Source: Podochytrium sp. JEL0797
Lineage: Eukaryota > Chytridiomycota > Chytridiomycetes > Chytridiales > Chytriomycetaceae
Reading direction: 5' to 3'
DNA: 30,059 nt
Assembly (NCBI GenBank): GCA_027596195.1
Contig: JADGJG010000221.1
Span: forward strand, 1-30,059
In this document: piece by piece, positions 28,588 to 30,059 of the stretch
Layout of the letters: the number at the start of each line of letters is the position of its first letter
Numbering within the stretch: the first letter of the stretch is position 1
Notes under the pieces: generated by a model
What the model saw: the letters and a program-made list of their open reading frames with translations, nothing else
Databases searched by the model: none
Told to the model about the DNA's origin: nothing
Position numbers and translations under genes: made by a program

Positions 28588-30059
28588 ATGTCCTCGTCGC
28601 TCATGATCGAAGTCGAGGGAACCTTCCCGCCAAAGAAGATTTCCATCAAGACCACTCCCGCAATGTCACTCAACCAGGTCCTCAGCTCTGCCCTCGAGAA
28701 ACTGGGCAACAAGAACCCTGTATCGTATGGACTGCGGTGAGGAGTGAATTCCCTCGATTCGCATCTCATTGAACCCATTCAATCAGATACAACAAGACCC
28801 TCCTCGATCTTTCGCTTTCTGTGCGCTTTGCCAACCTTCCCTCGGGGGCAAAACTCGTTCTCACTCCAACCGCACAGCCAGCACAAGCACCCCCACCAAC
28901 CACATCCCCCTCCCCCTCCTCTGCCCCCCATGCTACCTCATCCACCCCCTCAGTACCACCCGCACCATCAACCACCACCCCACCCACACCCGGCCTCGTA
29001 ACCATCGCCCTTCAAATCCAAGAAGGCCCACGCATAATCCAAAAACTATCCCCCCTCACAACCCTCTGGTCCCTCCTCAAACAAATCGAATCTCAAGACC
29101 CATCTCTGAACATCACCTCCAACCTCATCCCACCCCCTCTCCCCGCCACAAACTCAAACCTGCCGAAACCGTTGCAAGCACTCTCCGAAGCAACCAAGAA
29201 ACTCGCGCAAAAGAACCAAGACCTTGTATACGCCTTTCCGTTGTTGATTCTGAGTAACCGCGAGTTTGGGACCTTTGCCTTGTTGAAGGAAACGACGCTC
29301 GAGGCGTGTGGGTTGCGGAACGGCGGGAACGCGCTCGTGCGCTTGTTGTGGAAGGTCGAAGCGGGGGTTGGGTGGGAGAATGTAAAGGGGGAGGTGGAGG
29401 CTGAGTGGGAACGCGTTGTGTTGAGTGCGCCTAAAGCGGCGGCGGTTCGGCCGGTGGTGGTCAAGAAGGCGGTGGTGGTTGAGAGGGATGTTTCGCCGAT
29501 GGAGATGGATACTCCGCTTCCTGTGGCTGCTGGTTCGGGGAAGGTGGAGGATCAGCATGAGGCTGTGAAGTTGGAACATGGCGAGTTTGATCGCGATTTG
29601 AAAGTGTTTGCAGCCCCACATGAGGATGCTGATGCAGGACCCATGAACAGTACGTTTTGTTGATCTTCTCCTCATATTCAATCGCATTCCTCATATTCAA
29701 GCTTATTCCCCCATTTACTTCTTTTCCGTCCCAGTCCAACTCCCCGACTCCTTCTTCATCCTCTCCCCAACCGAACTCAAACTCGCCTACCTCTCCTCCA
29801 AATCCGCCACCAAACACCTCACCGACGCCCCACTCATGACCAAATCCATGCGCGACCGCGAAGACGCCCTGCGGGCCGCCAAGTTCCCCAAAACCATGGT
29901 CCGCGTGCGGTTCCCGGACCGTGTTACCATTCAAGCGCAGTTTCTGAGTACGGAGAGTGTGGGGGCGTTGTATGAGGTTGTGGGGAAGGAGATTGTGAGG
30001 GGTGGGAGGGCATTTGTGTTGTACGTGTCACCGCCGTTGCAGGATTTGGTGGGCAAGAA
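28588..30059 (+). CDS. ASPSCR1: TUG/ASPSCR1-type UBX-domain protein (3' partial)
   Basis: A cofactor of the AAA ATPase Cdc48/p97; the family includes mammalian TUG (GLUT4 tether) and yeast Ubx4. Exons: 28588-28736, 28787-29649, 29735 to beyond the window; introns are 50 and 85 nt. The N-terminal ubiquitin-like domain (residues 1 to about 80) has the family stretch YGLRYNKTLLDLS, rebuilt by splicing, and VRFANLPSGAKLVL. A Pro/Ser/Thr-rich linker follows, then a second ubiquitin-like region from about residue 120 (VTIALQIQEGPR..LSPLTTLWSLLKQIE). After the second intron come ILSPTELKLAYLSSK and the start of the UBX domain (from about residue 390, MVRVRFPDRVTIQAQF). The frame is open at the window end, residue ~445. 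The Cdc48-binding loop lies beyond the edge or at it, so I cannot check it. Confidence 0.92.

Noticed and set aside
28215..28778. 187-codon minus-strand open frame
   Set aside because: It overlaps exon 1 of the UBX gene in antisense and crosses its promoter. Only a short part near 28340-28420 looks protein-like, and that is mentioned as a possible frameshift.

Overview
The window is eukaryotic nuclear DNA from a fungus. It holds a division-1 chitin synthase, a secreted GH30 glycosidase, an SFP1/JAZF1-type zinc-finger regulator and short GT-AG introns (50-89 nt) that can be placed by family conservation. The mix is compatible with an early-diverging, chytrid-like fungus, but the sequence alone does not fix the species.

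Layout: (1) 1-880, the 3' part of a C2H2 zinc-finger gene (+), here called ZnF-A. (2) 1188-1766, a DJ-1/PARK7-type gene (-). (3) 2075-5633, an eight-exon chitin synthase (-). (4) 5970-7467, ZnF-B (+), six exons. (5) 7535-~7960, a possible small gene (-). (6) 8046-8738, intronless ZnF-D (-), with a decayed tandem copy at ~8815-8999. (7) 9322-13664, a 1403-residue SFP1/JAZF1-like regulator with AT-hooks (-). (8) ~14738-15140, an unassigned open frame (-). (9) 15281-16116, an HNH_2-type nuclease gene broken by a 38-bp triplication (-). (10) 16490-18088, a GH30 glycosidase (+). (11) 18513-19091, a second DJ-1 gene (+). (12) 19206-19774, a truncated, frameshifted copy of ZnF-A (-). (13) 20366-21076, intronless ZnF-E (+), followed by another zinc-finger relic at ~21540-21985. 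(14) 22643-26752, a DDT-domain chromatin protein (+). (15) 26800-27898, ZnF-C (-). (16) 28588 to the window end, a TUG/ASPSCR1-type UBX protein (+, 3' partial).

Three themes run through it. First, ~304-1967 (ZnF-A 3' part plus DJ-1) is repeated in inverted orientation at ~18313-19785, framing about 16 kb. Both DJ-1 copies stayed intact while the second zinc-finger copy decayed. Second, C2H2 genes are strongly enriched: intact genes, a pseudogene and relics in several states of decay. Third, in ZnF-A, ZnF-B and ZnF-C seven separate fingers are each cut by a phase-0 intron at exactly the same place (C-X2-C-X8 | X4-H). This is the most unusual pattern here. It suggests ancestral mid-finger introns that allow finger-sized symmetric exons to be duplicated.

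The genes do not form a metabolic cluster. They look like ordinary fungal housekeeping and cell-wall genes mixed with an expanding and decaying set of C2H2 regulators.
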